Shown piece after piece: positions 8,084-16,761 of a DNA stretch of 64,000 nt; positions within the stretch are counted from its first letter, which is position 1, and every line of letters begins with the position of its first letter. Source of the DNA: Cellvibrionales bacterium (GTDB lineage Bacteria > Pseudomonadota > Gammaproteobacteria > Pseudomonadales > JAHEIH01). The notes below the pieces were generated by a model. It was not told where the DNA came from. It did no database searches and worked only from the letters and a program-made list of their open reading frames with translations. The stretch lies in the NCBI GenBank assembly GCA_024639455.1, contig JAHEIH010000007.1:107119-171118 (forward strand), read 5' to 3'. The position numbers and the translations under genes were made by a program.

Positions 8084-8120
8084 CTCTGAGCCTTCGCAAG
8101 GAAGAGAGTGGTGTTTAACA

Positions 8121-8149
8121 AAAATGGCGCTATTAAGCGCCATTTTTTT
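8121..8149. terminator. Bidirectional terminator between the amidohydrolase and metF
   Basis: A long stem (AAAATGGCGCT with AGCGCCATTTT, loop ATTA) is flanked by A and T runs, so it can stop both convergent genes. Confidence 0.85.
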
Positions 8150-8163
8150 GTCCGTAACCTTGC

Positions 8164-9030
8164 TTACTGCTGTTGGTATTCCTGAACCCAATCAATGGTT
8201 TTGCCTAAACCGCCAAAGGGGTAAAAGTGAAGGCGAACGCGGCCGTGTTTTTCACTAAAGCCGGCAGCAAAAGCGTCGACCATTTTGTCTGGGCCTGCCG
8301 TGCCAATCAGTTTGGTGATCGAAATGCCGTATTTGGTGAGCACCGACGTTGAGGCCGAAACGCCACAGCGCGCGGCGAACTTGATGAGTGTGGGGATGCT
8401 GGTGGGGCCGGGTACACCGAGGCGCACTGGAGCATCGATGCCGTAGTTGCGCACTGCTTCCAGCCATTCCATGAAGGCATCGGGGTCAAAGCCGAATTGG
8501 GTGACGATAATGGGTTTCATGCCGCGATTGTTAATGTTGTCGCACTTTGATTTTAGGACTTCAAAGCATTCATCGTTGGTCATGTTTGGGTGGCCTTCAG
8601 GGTGGCCGCCAATACCGATGGCGATAATGCCATTGGCTTCAAACAGGCCGGTTTCGATTAGGCTGGTGGTGTCGGCAAATGGACCTTCTGGTTCTGGTGG
8701 GTCACCGGCAATGGCGAAGCAGCGCTTAACGCCGGCCTCTTTAACCATGCGCTCGAGCATGGTTTGTAATTCTTCGTGGCTCTTGATGCGGCGTGCAGAA
8801 AAGTGCGGCATGGGTTCGAAGCCTAGCTCGCGGACCATGACGGCTGCTGCAAGACGCGCTTCCAGGCTTTCGCCGGGTAAGAATGTTACCGCGACGGGAG
8901 TGCGTGGGGGCAGTGATTTAGCTATCTTGGGGAAGCTGTCGATGTCCTTGGCGGTAATCTCGATTGAGAAGCCATCGGTGATGTGGTCGGGGGCTTGGTC
9001 CCATTTTTCATGAATAACTGAATAGCTCAT
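8164..9030 (-). CDS. metF: Methylenetetrahydrofolate reductase (C1 oxidation direction)
   Basis: This 288-residue FAD-dependent TIM-barrel enzyme interconverts 5-methyl- and 5,10-methylene-tetrahydrofolate. Family marks are SIEITAKD at the N-terminus, AIAGDPPEP, IGIGGHPEGHP, IVTQFGFD and the C-terminal HFYPFGGLGKT. GGAGA lies six bases before the start. In Sphingobium SYK-6 a metF gene adjoins the demethylase ligM and works in reverse, oxidising the methyl-folate made by demethylation. Linkage here to two demethylases and purU points to the same job rather than methionine supply. It is divergent from purU, with two TGTATACA operators between them. Confidence 0.93.
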   Translation of the reverse strand: MSYSVIHEKWDQAPDHITDGFSIEITAKDIDSFPKIAKSLPPRTPVAVTFLPGESLEARLAAAVMVRELGFEPMPHFSARRIKSHEELQTMLERMVKEAGVKRCFAIAGDPPEPEGPFADTTSLIETGLFEANGIIAIGIGGHPEGHPNMTNDECFEVLKSKCDNINNRGMKPIIVTQFGFDPDAFMEWLEAVRNYGIDAPVRLGVPGPTSIPTLIKFAARCGVSASTSVLTKYGISITKLIGTAGPDKMVDAFAAGFSEKHGRVRLHFYPFGGLGKTIDWVQEYQQQ

Positions 9031-9151
9031 AGTTGTCTCCGCTAAATTGGCCGCGTTGTTTTGTTAGATGTGATTTTGTACGCAATTTTCTGCATTAACA
9101 TTGCAAATATACGCGATATAACAAATAAAAAATATACGTTAAAAAAGCCTC

Positions 9152-9163
9152 AATGTATACAAA
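9152..9163. promoter_or_regulatory. Putative operator AATGTATACAAA
   Basis: The core TGTATACA palindrome at 9154-9161 is about 120 bases before metF and is placed to control it. Confidence 0.6.
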
Positions 9164-9294
9164 AAAAACCTGGGTTTTTCTGGGCTGGGTGGCGCATTCA
9201 AATAGATTTAAGTCGTTTTTGGCGCCATATGTGGTGGTTTTTTATGTCGAGCTTGACGGTTTATGTGTTGTGCGTACCGCGTTTATGAAATACA

Positions 9295-9306
9295 ATTGTA
9301 TACAAT
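9295..9306. promoter_or_regulatory. Putative operator ATTGTATACAAT
   Basis: This perfect twelve-base palindrome about 115 bases before purU is the best match in the window to the TGTATACA family. Confidence 0.7.
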
Positions 9307-9418
9307 TTTTATGGTGGTGCCGAGCTGTTAGGTCCGTTAAAATGCCGCTCCTGCTATTGGGGGCGTACTTATCCTACATTGCCATTTTTTCTCCTGTCAT
9401 TCTTAAAAGGAAACGAGT

Positions 9419-10276
9419 ATGAGTTCGTCTTTTGTTTTGAAATTATCATGTGCCGACCGCCCAGGTGTTATTAATGGCGTGACGGGAGTGCTGTTGGATA
9501 TGGGCGCAAACGTTACCGACGCGCAACAATTTAATGACCCCAGCACAGGTCGATTCTTTATGCGCGTTTTCATGACAACGCCTGACGCGGCAACAGAGGC
9601 TGATATTGCGCAGGCCCTGGCGCCGTTGGTTGAAAAATTTGATGCAAAAATATCTGTTCGTGATCAAAGTGTACCGAAGAAGGTCGTTATCATGGTGTCG
9701 CACTTGGATCACTGCTTAGGCGATTTGTTATACCGCATGCGTATCGGCGAGATGTCGATGGATGTTGTCGCCATCATTTCTAATCACCCAATGAGTAAAT
9801 TGAAAGTGTCAATGATTGGTGATATTCCCTATCACCACTTGCCCATTAGTGCCGATACTAAACCTCATCAAGAGGCGCAAGTTAAGCAGATTATTACCGA
9901 CAGTGGTGCTGAATTGGTTGTGTTAGCGCGTTATATGCAGATTCTATCGGACGATATGTCACGCTTCTTGGAAGGGCGATGTGTCAATATTCACCATAGC
10001 TCGCTGCCCGGCTTTAAGGGTGCCAAACCCTACCACCAGGCGTTTGATCGCGGTGTCAAGTTAATTGGTGCAACGGCCCACTTAGTGACATCAGATTTGG
10101 ATGAAGGCCCAATTATTGAACAGGATATCGAACATATCAGTCATGCTGACATGCCCGACGAGTTGGTGCGTAAGGGGCGCGACATTGAGCGCCGTGTCTT
10201 GGCTCGTGCTGTGGCTTACTTGCTACAGGATCGCGTGTTCTTGAATGGCTCAAAAACAGTGGTCTTCAAAGATTAG
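9419..10276 (+). CDS. purU: Formyltetrahydrofolate deformylase
   Basis: This 285-residue enzyme hydrolyses 10-formyl-tetrahydrofolate to formate and tetrahydrofolate. Residues 5 to about 80 form an ACT domain (LSCADRPGVINGVTGVLLDMGANV). Residues about 88-285 form the formyltransferase-fold domain with CVNIHHSSLPGFKGAKPYHQA and the GATAHLVTSDLDEGPII catalytic stretch. AAGGAAA precedes the start. Its location in an O-demethylation cluster, with a formate dehydrogenase operon 9 kb away, suggests it frees tetrahydrofolate from methyl-derived formyl groups instead of supplying purine synthesis. SYK-6 uses the ligase LigH at this position in its pathway. Confidence 0.94.
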   Translation: MSSSFVLKLSCADRPGVINGVTGVLLDMGANVTDAQQFNDPSTGRFFMRVFMTTPDAATEADIAQALAPLVEKFDAKISVRDQSVPKKVVIMVSHLDHCLGDLLYRMRIGEMSMDVVAIISNHPMSKLKVSMIGDIPYHHLPISADTKPHQEAQVKQIITDSGAELVVLARYMQILSDDMSRFLEGRCVNIHHSSLPGFKGAKPYHQAFDRGVKLIGATAHLVTSDLDEGPIIEQDIEHISHADMPDELVRKGRDIERRVLARAVAYLLQDRVFLNGSKTVVFKD

Positions 10277-10291
10277 TGTTTAAAACTATGC

Positions 10292-10319
10292 AAAGCGCCC
10301 ACTGGGCGCTTTTTTTTTT
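10292..10319 (+). terminator. Intrinsic terminator after purU
   Basis: The stem AAAGCGCCC with GGGCGCTTT (loop ACT) is followed by an uninterrupted T run to 10319. Confidence 0.9.
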
Positions 10320-10323
10320 GCCA

Positions 10324-10395
10324 GGGACGGCCTTATGTCCCGGAGGGCAGGACGCCCGAGAGGGACGCTGCAAGGGGCATTTTTTGCTCCTGCAA
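10324..10395. repeat. Candidate intergenic repeat with three small hairpins
   Basis: The sequence contains three consecutive imperfect palindromes: GGGAC/GTCCC (10324-10341), GGGC/GCCC (10345-10357) and TGCAAGGGGC/GCTCCTGCA (10369-10395). It is GC-richer than nearby spacers and resembles the style of REP-like elements in marine Gammaproteobacteria. Only one copy is in the window, so its repeat status is untested. The last hairpin could also end the MFS transcript. Confidence 0.4.
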
Positions 10396-10430
10396 AAATG
10401 GCATACTCGCCATCCATGGCAGTAATGGCC

Positions 10431-11744
10431 TTATGCGTTTGCCGCTTCTTCTTTTGGAGGTTGCAGCATAAAGATCGCAACGGCCGCAATGAGTGAGCCA
10501 ACGGAAACAATCATGGCAACATTGCTTAGCTCGTGGCCGGCTTCGAATAAGAAGCCTGCCACGACAGGGCCTAGTGCCGCGCCGCCGCGGCCGAGGCCCA
10601 CCACAAACCCGGTGCCGCCAGCGCGCAAGCGGGCTGGGTACGAATGAGCAATCAGGGCGTATTGGCCAACAATAACCGAGTTGGTGAAGAAGCCAGCCGC
10701 CGCGGTGACAAGTGCGAGCATGTTGAGTTCGCTCTGGCCTTGCCCAAAAATGACGACCATGACCGTAGATAATACTGAGGCGCCAATTACTAAACGTTTA
10801 ACATCAATTTTGTGGCTCAAGAAGCCAAGTAATAATGCACCGGTGGCGCCGCCGACATTGGCCCAAACCAGAACTGATCCAGCGGATGAGGCGCTGTAGC
10901 CCATATCAACCACAATTTTGGGGATCCATTTCAGAACGAAGTAGAACACCATGATATGGAGGAAGTAGGCCGCTGTTAACAGAATAGTGGTGCGCATGAA
11001 ATTTGGGGAGAAGAGCTCACCCCAGCTGCTGGTTTTTTCTTTGGCAACAGGCTCTGGCAGTGACTCAACCGTTGGGTGACCCATTCGTTTCAATGTCTTG
11101 TTAATGCGTTCAAGTGCGCCATTTGGGCGTTTTTCTAATATCCATGAAATCGATTCTGGCATGAAGAAGTAAACGACAGGGAGTAAAACGCCGGTCACTA
11201 TGGATCCAAAGATAAATACTGAGCGCCAGTCAAATTGAGAAAGCAAGTAGGACGCTACTGAACCACCCAAAATAATGCCTACAGGGTAACCCACGGCCAT
11301 GACAATAATCGCAAAGCTGCGGTGTTTAGCGTTGGAATATTCGGCCGCCATCGCGTTGATTGCGGCCAGCATGCCGCCTATGCCTAGGCCAGTGATAAAG
11401 CGAATGGCAAGCAGTGTATTCACGGTATTGACCACTGAGGCGAGATACATGCCGCTGGTCATGACGACAAGGCATGTCAAAATGGTTGGTCGACGACCAA
11501 TTTTGTCCGCTACGCCGCCGAGCACCATGGAGCCGAGGGCCATGCCAAACAGCTCCATCGAAAGAATAATACCTAGCTCTGCGCGGTTGACCGACCACTC
11601 TTCGGCAATGCCGGGGGAAGCAAAGCTAATGGCTAGTACATCAAAACCGTCGAGTGCATTGAGTAGAATGCAAAGAAAAACGGCAAATATCTGCAATTTT
11701 CCCATTGGGGATTGATCGATTATCTGCTGCGGGTTGTTGGTCAT
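10431..11744 (-). CDS. Aromatic acid:H+ symporter (MFS, AAHS family)
   Basis: This inner-membrane transporter of 437 residues has about 12 membrane segments. The AAHS signature DGFD is in the first helix (NALDGFDVLAISF), and the MFS loop motif GGVADKIGRRP lies between helices 2 and 3. The family includes PcaK, VanK and BenK, which import protocatechuate, vanillate or benzoate with protons. It starts 12 bases after the stop of the VanR-like regulator, with AAGGTG as ribosome binding site, so the two form an operon. Vanillate or a related methoxybenzoate is the likely substrate. A TGGATCCA match inside the gene (11201-11208) is probably chance. Confidence 0.9.
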   Translation of the reverse strand: MTNNPQQIIDQSPMGKLQIFAVFLCILLNALDGFDVLAISFASPGIAEEWSVNRAELGIILSMELFGMALGSMVLGGVADKIGRRPTILTCLVVMTSGMYLASVVNTVNTLLAIRFITGLGIGGMLAAINAMAAEYSNAKHRSFAIIVMAVGYPVGIILGGSVASYLLSQFDWRSVFIFGSIVTGVLLPVVYFFMPESISWILEKRPNGALERINKTLKRMGHPTVESLPEPVAKEKTSSWGELFSPNFMRTTILLTAAYFLHIMVFYFVLKWIPKIVVDMGYSASSAGSVLVWANVGGATGALLLGFLSHKIDVKRLVIGASVLSTVMVVIFGQGQSELNMLALVTAAAGFFTNSVIVGQYALIAHSYPARLRAGGTGFVVGLGRGGAALGPVVAGFLFEAGHELSNVAMIVSVGSLIAAVAIFMLQPPKEEAANA

Positions 11745-11756
11745 GGAGTCACCTTT

Positions 11757-12455
11757 TTATATCGAATGGTTTATTTTATAGGCCGGTAGGCCGAAGGCGT
11801 CGGTGTAGTGAAGTGCAACTTGAGCGTGTTCGCGCATTAAGTTTTCTGCGCGAGCGCCTTCGCCCTTGATCAGTGCCCCCAGAACGGCTTGGTGCTGGAC
11901 TTGGGCAAACTGAATCTTTTTGAACTCAGCGTCAAGTACTTTGGTATTGATCACCAGTGAATTGACTGACGCGAAGGGAAGGTGGTTATTGCGGGCGATG
12001 GCATCACGAACAGGGGCGCTATTACTCGCATCGATAATGGTGTTGTGGAACGCGACATTGATGATGTTCCACTGCTCGATATCTTCTTCTACAAAATACC
12101 CTTTTTGTAGAAGGCTATTACCTGCTTTTACAGCCTCTTTAAGTTTTTCTAGTGTTGTGTTGTCGAGTCCTTGCTCGGCGAGGCGTCGTGCCGCTATGCC
12201 CTCCAGTGCGCCGCGAATTTCGAGGGCGCATTGAATATCGCTGGTGGAAAATTCCCGTACTTGAAAGCCTCGCTTGCCAGGGCGAATCAATAGGCCTTCT
12301 TGTTCCAATGTTCTAAAGGCTAACCGAACCGGCGTACGCGATACGCCTAGTTTATCCGCCAGAGGGATTTCGGCGAGCTTTTCACCTGGGGCGATTTCGC
12401 CGTCCATTATCATGGCGCGTATCTTGGTTAGAACGTTAGTGGTGTGCAGAGCCAT
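11757..12455 (-). CDS. vanR: GntR-family (FCD/FadR subfamily) regulator, VanR-like
   Basis: The 232-residue product has an N-terminal winged helix (IPLADKLGVSRTPVRLAFRTLEQEGLL, in two adjoining pieces, residues about 30-56) and an all-helical FCD ligand domain from about residue 75. The FCD metal-binding histidine pattern is partly visible (NVAFHNTII, QHQAVLGAL, MREHAQVAL). Its own promoter carries ATTGGATCCAAA ten bases before the start, and two further TGGATCCA sites precede the divergent demethylase 2. Caulobacter VanR binds ATTGGATCCAAT and is released by vanillate, so autoregulated, vanillate-relieved repression is the natural reading. The gene symbol is by analogy. Confidence 0.85.
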   Translation of the reverse strand: MALHTTNVLTKIRAMIMDGEIAPGEKLAEIPLADKLGVSRTPVRLAFRTLEQEGLLIRPGKRGFQVREFSTSDIQCALEIRGALEGIAARRLAEQGLDNTTLEKLKEAVKAGNSLLQKGYFVEEDIEQWNIINVAFHNTIIDASNSAPVRDAIARNNHLPFASVNSLVINTKVLDAEFKKIQFAQVQHQAVLGALIKGEGARAENLMREHAQVALHYTDAFGLPAYKINHSI

Positions 12456-12464
12456 TTTATTCTC

Positions 12465-12476
12465 ATTGGATCCAAA
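12465..12476. promoter_or_regulatory. VanR-type operator at vanR (ATTGGATCCAAA)
   Basis: This matches the published Caulobacter VanR operator in eleven of twelve positions and lies ten bases upstream of the vanR start, so it suits autorepression. Confidence 0.75.
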
Positions 12477-12528
12477 CGTGATTTAAATATTGCCTCATTA
12501 CTTGTAAATATACTAGTAATTGCTTATT

Positions 12529-12540
12529 ATTGGATCCATA
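12529..12540. promoter_or_regulatory. VanR-type operator (ATTGGATCCATA)
   Basis: This is the second TGGATCCA palindrome in the vanR/demethylase 2 divergent region. It lies in an AT-rich stretch suitable for a promoter. Confidence 0.7.
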
Positions 12541-12582
12541 ATTTATGCTTTTTGGCATAATATTCGTAAAAATCATCCATTT

Positions 12583-12592
12583 ATGGATCCAT
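12583..12592. promoter_or_regulatory. VanR-type operator ATGGATCCAT before demethylase 2
   Basis: A perfect ten-base palindrome ends 26 bases before the demethylase 2 start, where bound repressor would block transcription. Confidence 0.7.
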
Positions 12593-12615
12593 TAGTTAAT
12601 AAAATCATGAGGTGA

Positions 12616-14019
<1,404 letters not shown>

Positions 14020-14044
14020 TCAACATATGGCGTGAAAGACGATG

Positions 14045-14072
14045 AAAGGGGTGTTGATACACCCCTTTTTTT
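14045..14072 (+). terminator. Intrinsic terminator after demethylase 2
   Basis: The stem GGGGTGT with ACACCCC (loop TGAT) is followed by seven T residues. Confidence 0.88.
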
Positions 14073-14142
14073 ATATCGTTAGTTGCATGTTTTGAGCAGT
14101 CATTTAAAGTGGTTTGTTAAAGCCCTCAATAAGGAAGACAAG

Positions 14143-15285
14143 ATGAGTTCTGAAAGGTTTATTCATACCAGTCACGTGGGAAGTTTGCCGCGCAGCATGG
14201 AATTGGCTCAGGTGTTGATCGCGAAGGATCACGGTGAGGCGGTTGATGCAGGTGAATTTGATAGCTTGGTTACTCAAGAAATTGGTGATGCGCTGCGCCA
14301 TCAGGTGGCGTCGGGTATTTCGATTGCGAGTGACGGCGAGTTGGGTAAGGTGGGTTATTCAACCTACATGACTGAGCGTTTGAGTGGCTTTGGCGATGCG
14401 CATATCGCACGCAAGCCTGCGCTAGATCTGGCCGAGCACCCTGATTTTGCCAAAAAGTTGGCCGCCATTATGGGTAGCCAAGAGTTCGTGCGTGCCGCTT
14501 GTGTCGACAAGGTGACGTTGGTCAACCTTGATCCCTTGCACGATGACATTCGCCGTTTTAAAGCGGCTATGGCATCGCTCGATAAGCCGGTGCAAGGGTT
14601 TATGAACTCTGCTTCTCCAGGTTTGATTACTGCCTTCCAGCCCAATAAGTACTACCCCACCCACGAGGCCTATCTGGCTGATTTGGTCGATGCGATGAAG
14701 GCGGAATACGAAGCCATTGTCGATGCTGGTTTTCATTTGCAGCTTGACTGCCCTGATTTGGCAATGTCGCGCCACACGGGCTACCAGGATGTTAGCGATG
14801 CCGACTTCTTGAAAATTGCGGCGGCCAACGTGGAGGCAATCAATGCTGCCACCGCCAATATTCCTGCTGAAAAAATGCGTATGCATATTTGTTGGGGTAA
14901 CTATGAGGGGCCGCACGACCACGATATACCGCTGGAAAATGTCATCGACACCATCCTCAAGGCGAAGCCTGCGACTATCTTGTTTGAAGGCGCCAATCCC
15001 CGCCATGAACACGAGTGGACGGTATGGCGCGATGCGGCTATTCCCGATGACAAAATTCTAGCGCCTGGCTTGATTGATACGTGTTCGAACTATGTAGAGC
15101 ACCCTGAATTAATTGCGCAGCGACTGCAGCGGTTCGTTGATATTGTTGGGCTTGAGCGCGTTATTGCCTGTACCGACTGTGGGTTTGGCACCTTTGCCGG
15201 TTATGGCAAGATTGATCCAGGCGTGACCTGGAAGAAATTGAAAGCCTTGCGTGAGGGGGCGGATATCGCCGCCGCAAGAAACTAA
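14143..15285 (+). CDS. MetE C-terminal-domain-like (cobalamin-independent) methyltransferase
   Basis: The 380-residue product matches only the catalytic C-terminal half of MetE, with no N-terminal domain. The start at 14143 is chosen because AAGGA lies seven bases upstream; a frame reaching back to 14083 has no such site. Zinc-ligand motifs of the family are visible as HICWGN (His and Cys) and the Cys of TDCGFGTFAG, with DGELGK near the N-terminus and QLDCPDLAMSR. These proteins transfer methyl groups to or from thiols. Beside the demethylase it may move methyl groups from methyl-tetrahydrofolate to homocysteine or another thiol as a second outlet to MetF. The methyl donor and acceptor are not known. 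Confidence 0.82.
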   Translation: MSSERFIHTSHVGSLPRSMELAQVLIAKDHGEAVDAGEFDSLVTQEIGDALRHQVASGISIASDGELGKVGYSTYMTERLSGFGDAHIARKPALDLAEHPDFAKKLAAIMGSQEFVRAACVDKVTLVNLDPLHDDIRRFKAAMASLDKPVQGFMNSASPGLITAFQPNKYYPTHEAYLADLVDAMKAEYEAIVDAGFHLQLDCPDLAMSRHTGYQDVSDADFLKIAAANVEAINAATANIPAEKMRMHICWGNYEGPHDHDIPLENVIDTILKAKPATILFEGANPRHEHEWTVWRDAAIPDDKILAPGLIDTCSNYVEHPELIAQRLQRFVDIVGLERVIACTDCGFGTFAGYGKIDPGVTWKKLKALREGADIAAARN

Positions 15286-15318
15286 AAAAAAGCCTGATCG
15301 AAAGATCAGGCTTTTTTT
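15284..15318. terminator. Bidirectional terminator between the MetE-like and aldehyde dehydrogenase genes
   Basis: The nine-base stem AGCCTGATC/GATCAGGCT closes a GAAA tetraloop and is flanked by an A run on the left and a T run on the right. It serves both convergent genes. Confidence 0.92.
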
Positions 15319-15322
15319 GGGA

Positions 15323-16645
15323 CTACTGGTGAATGTATACCGCTCGCTCGTGAGAGAAGGCCTTAAAGCCAAAGTAGCCATGGTAGCTACCTGTGCCACT
15401 GTGGTTAACCCCGCCGAAAGGTAAGTTATTTTCCAAATAGTGAGAGAACACGCCGTTGATGGTGACACCGCCGGATGATGTTTTCGCTAAGATGTCGTCA
15501 ATATGTTGTTGATTGCCGCTATAGATATACAGGGCTAGGGGCTTTTCTCGCGCGGTGATGTGGGCGACCGCACTGTCGACGTTATCACAAGCCATGACGG
15601 GGATAATGGGAGCAAAAATTTCTTCCTGCATGATCAGCATGTCGGTGGTGACGTTTGTCAGCATGGTGGGGTGAATGGTGAGCGTGTCCTCTTCCAGTAT
15701 CCCCCCAGCAGCCACCTGTGCGCCCTTGGCGATGGCGTCATCAAACAAGCGTTTAACGCGGGCAAAGTTTTGTGCGTTGACCACTTGAGCAATGCCTTGG
15801 TGGTTGATTTGTCCGTCTTGATAAAGGTTGGCTTGCACTTGTGCGGCAAAGGCACTGGTGAGTGTATCGATCTTGTCTTTTTGTATTAGAACGTAGTCAG
15901 GGCAGATACACGCTTGTCCCCCGTTGAATTGTTTGGCATTGGCCAAGTCGGCCGCAATCTTGTCGATGTCGGCATCGCTGTCTACCACGACTGGCGATTT
16001 GCCACCAAGTTCTAGCGTGACTGACGCTAGATTTTCCGCCGCGGCTTTCATGACAAGCTTTCCGACACGGGTACTTCCCGTGAAGAATATGTGGTGGAAG
16101 GGCAGTTCCAGTAATTGAGTGGCGACACTGAGATCACCTTCGAATACTTTGGCAACGTTCTCGTCTAGCGCTTCATCAATAATCTTGGCAGCAATGGCCG
16201 CTGTAGCAGGGCATAGGTCGGTAAGTTTGATGATGCAGCTGTTACCCGCGGCAATGGCGGCAGCAACGGGCCCGAGCACTAGACCTAGTGGGAAATTCCA
16301 AGGGCCGAGAATTAGGCAGACGCCACGAGCTTCATAGTGGATACGCGCGGCATCGTCGGGGTTAAGGGTGGTGTTAACCTCGGTTGGCTTCATCCATTCG
16401 TCAAGATTGTTGATATTTCTATCGATGTTGCCCAGCACGTTTAATACTTCTGTAATGCGAATTTCTTGCTCGGGCTTGCGGGTATCCTGCAATACGGCAG
16501 CCACGATATCGTCCGCGTACTTTTCTACAGCGGCCTTGAGTGCGGAGAGCTTAGCTTTGCGCTCATCAGTTGAGCTGGCTTTTAAATTCACAACATTGGC
16601 TTGTTGAAGGTTAAAGACGCGTTTGATGTCGTCGTTAATGTCCAT
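15323..16645 (-). CDS. Aromatic aldehyde dehydrogenase (coniferyl aldehyde dehydrogenase-like)
   Basis: This 440-residue NAD(P)-dependent aldehyde dehydrogenase resembles the short class 3 type, which includes CalB-like coniferyl aldehyde dehydrogenases. Signatures are LGPWNFPLGLVLGP near residue 115, the conserved Glu in ELGGKSP, the catalytic Cys in GGQACICPDYVL, and EEIFAPIIPV. The C-terminal VNHSGTGSYHG stretch is typical of the short class. In context it would oxidise vanillin, syringaldehyde or coniferaldehyde to the acid that feeds the demethylases, perhaps after the PQQ dehydrogenase has oxidised the alcohol. No VanR-type or TGTATACA site was found in front of it. Confidence 0.87.
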   Translation of the reverse strand: MDINDDIKRVFNLQQANVVNLKASSTDERKAKLSALKAAVEKYADDIVAAVLQDTRKPEQEIRITEVLNVLGNIDRNINNLDEWMKPTEVNTTLNPDDAARIHYEARGVCLILGPWNFPLGLVLGPVAAAIAAGNSCIIKLTDLCPATAAIAAKIIDEALDENVAKVFEGDLSVATQLLELPFHHIFFTGSTRVGKLVMKAAAENLASVTLELGGKSPVVVDSDADIDKIAADLANAKQFNGGQACICPDYVLIQKDKIDTLTSAFAAQVQANLYQDGQINHQGIAQVVNAQNFARVKRLFDDAIAKGAQVAAGGILEEDTLTIHPTMLTNVTTDMLIMQEEIFAPIIPVMACDNVDSAVAHITAREKPLALYIYSGNQQHIDDILAKTSSGGVTINGVFSHYLENNLPFGGVNHSGTGSYHGYFGFKAFSHERAVYIHQ

Positions 16646-16725
16646 GGATGGTTTCCTGTCATTATTAGTTTGTTCCTATCATGCTGATTTGATCTTGTTA
16701 ATCAACTTGAAATGTGGAATATATG

Positions 16726-16754
16726 AAAAAAGGGGGGCATTGCCCCCCCCCTTT
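16726..16754 (-). terminator. Terminator of the TonB receptor gene
   Basis: On the minus strand a G-run/C-run stem (GGGGGG with CCCCCC, loop CAATG) is followed by six T residues. It sits just past the receptor stop codon and before the aldehyde dehydrogenase promoter region. Confidence 0.8.
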
Positions 16755-16761
16755 GAAAATA

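Larger units (their letters stand above)
9031..9418. other. Divergent regulatory region between metF and purU
   Basis: The 388 bases hold no supported gene; overlapping short frames on the plus strand have low-complexity, noncoding composition. Two TGTATACA operators (9152 and 9295) lie in it. The purU ribosome binding site (AAGGAAA) is at its right end. Confidence 0.7.

Noticed and set aside
9061-9422. Overlapping plus-strand frames between metF and purU
   Set aside because: The composition is AT-rich and noncoding, two operators lie within, and there is no recognisable protein.
11201-11208. TGGATCCA in the MFS transporter gene
   Set aside because: It lies in coding sequence where the residues explain it; about one match per window is expected by chance.
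16743-16751. Run of nine C residues as a possible phase-variation tract
   Set aside because: It lies outside any reading frame and forms the arm of a terminator hairpin.
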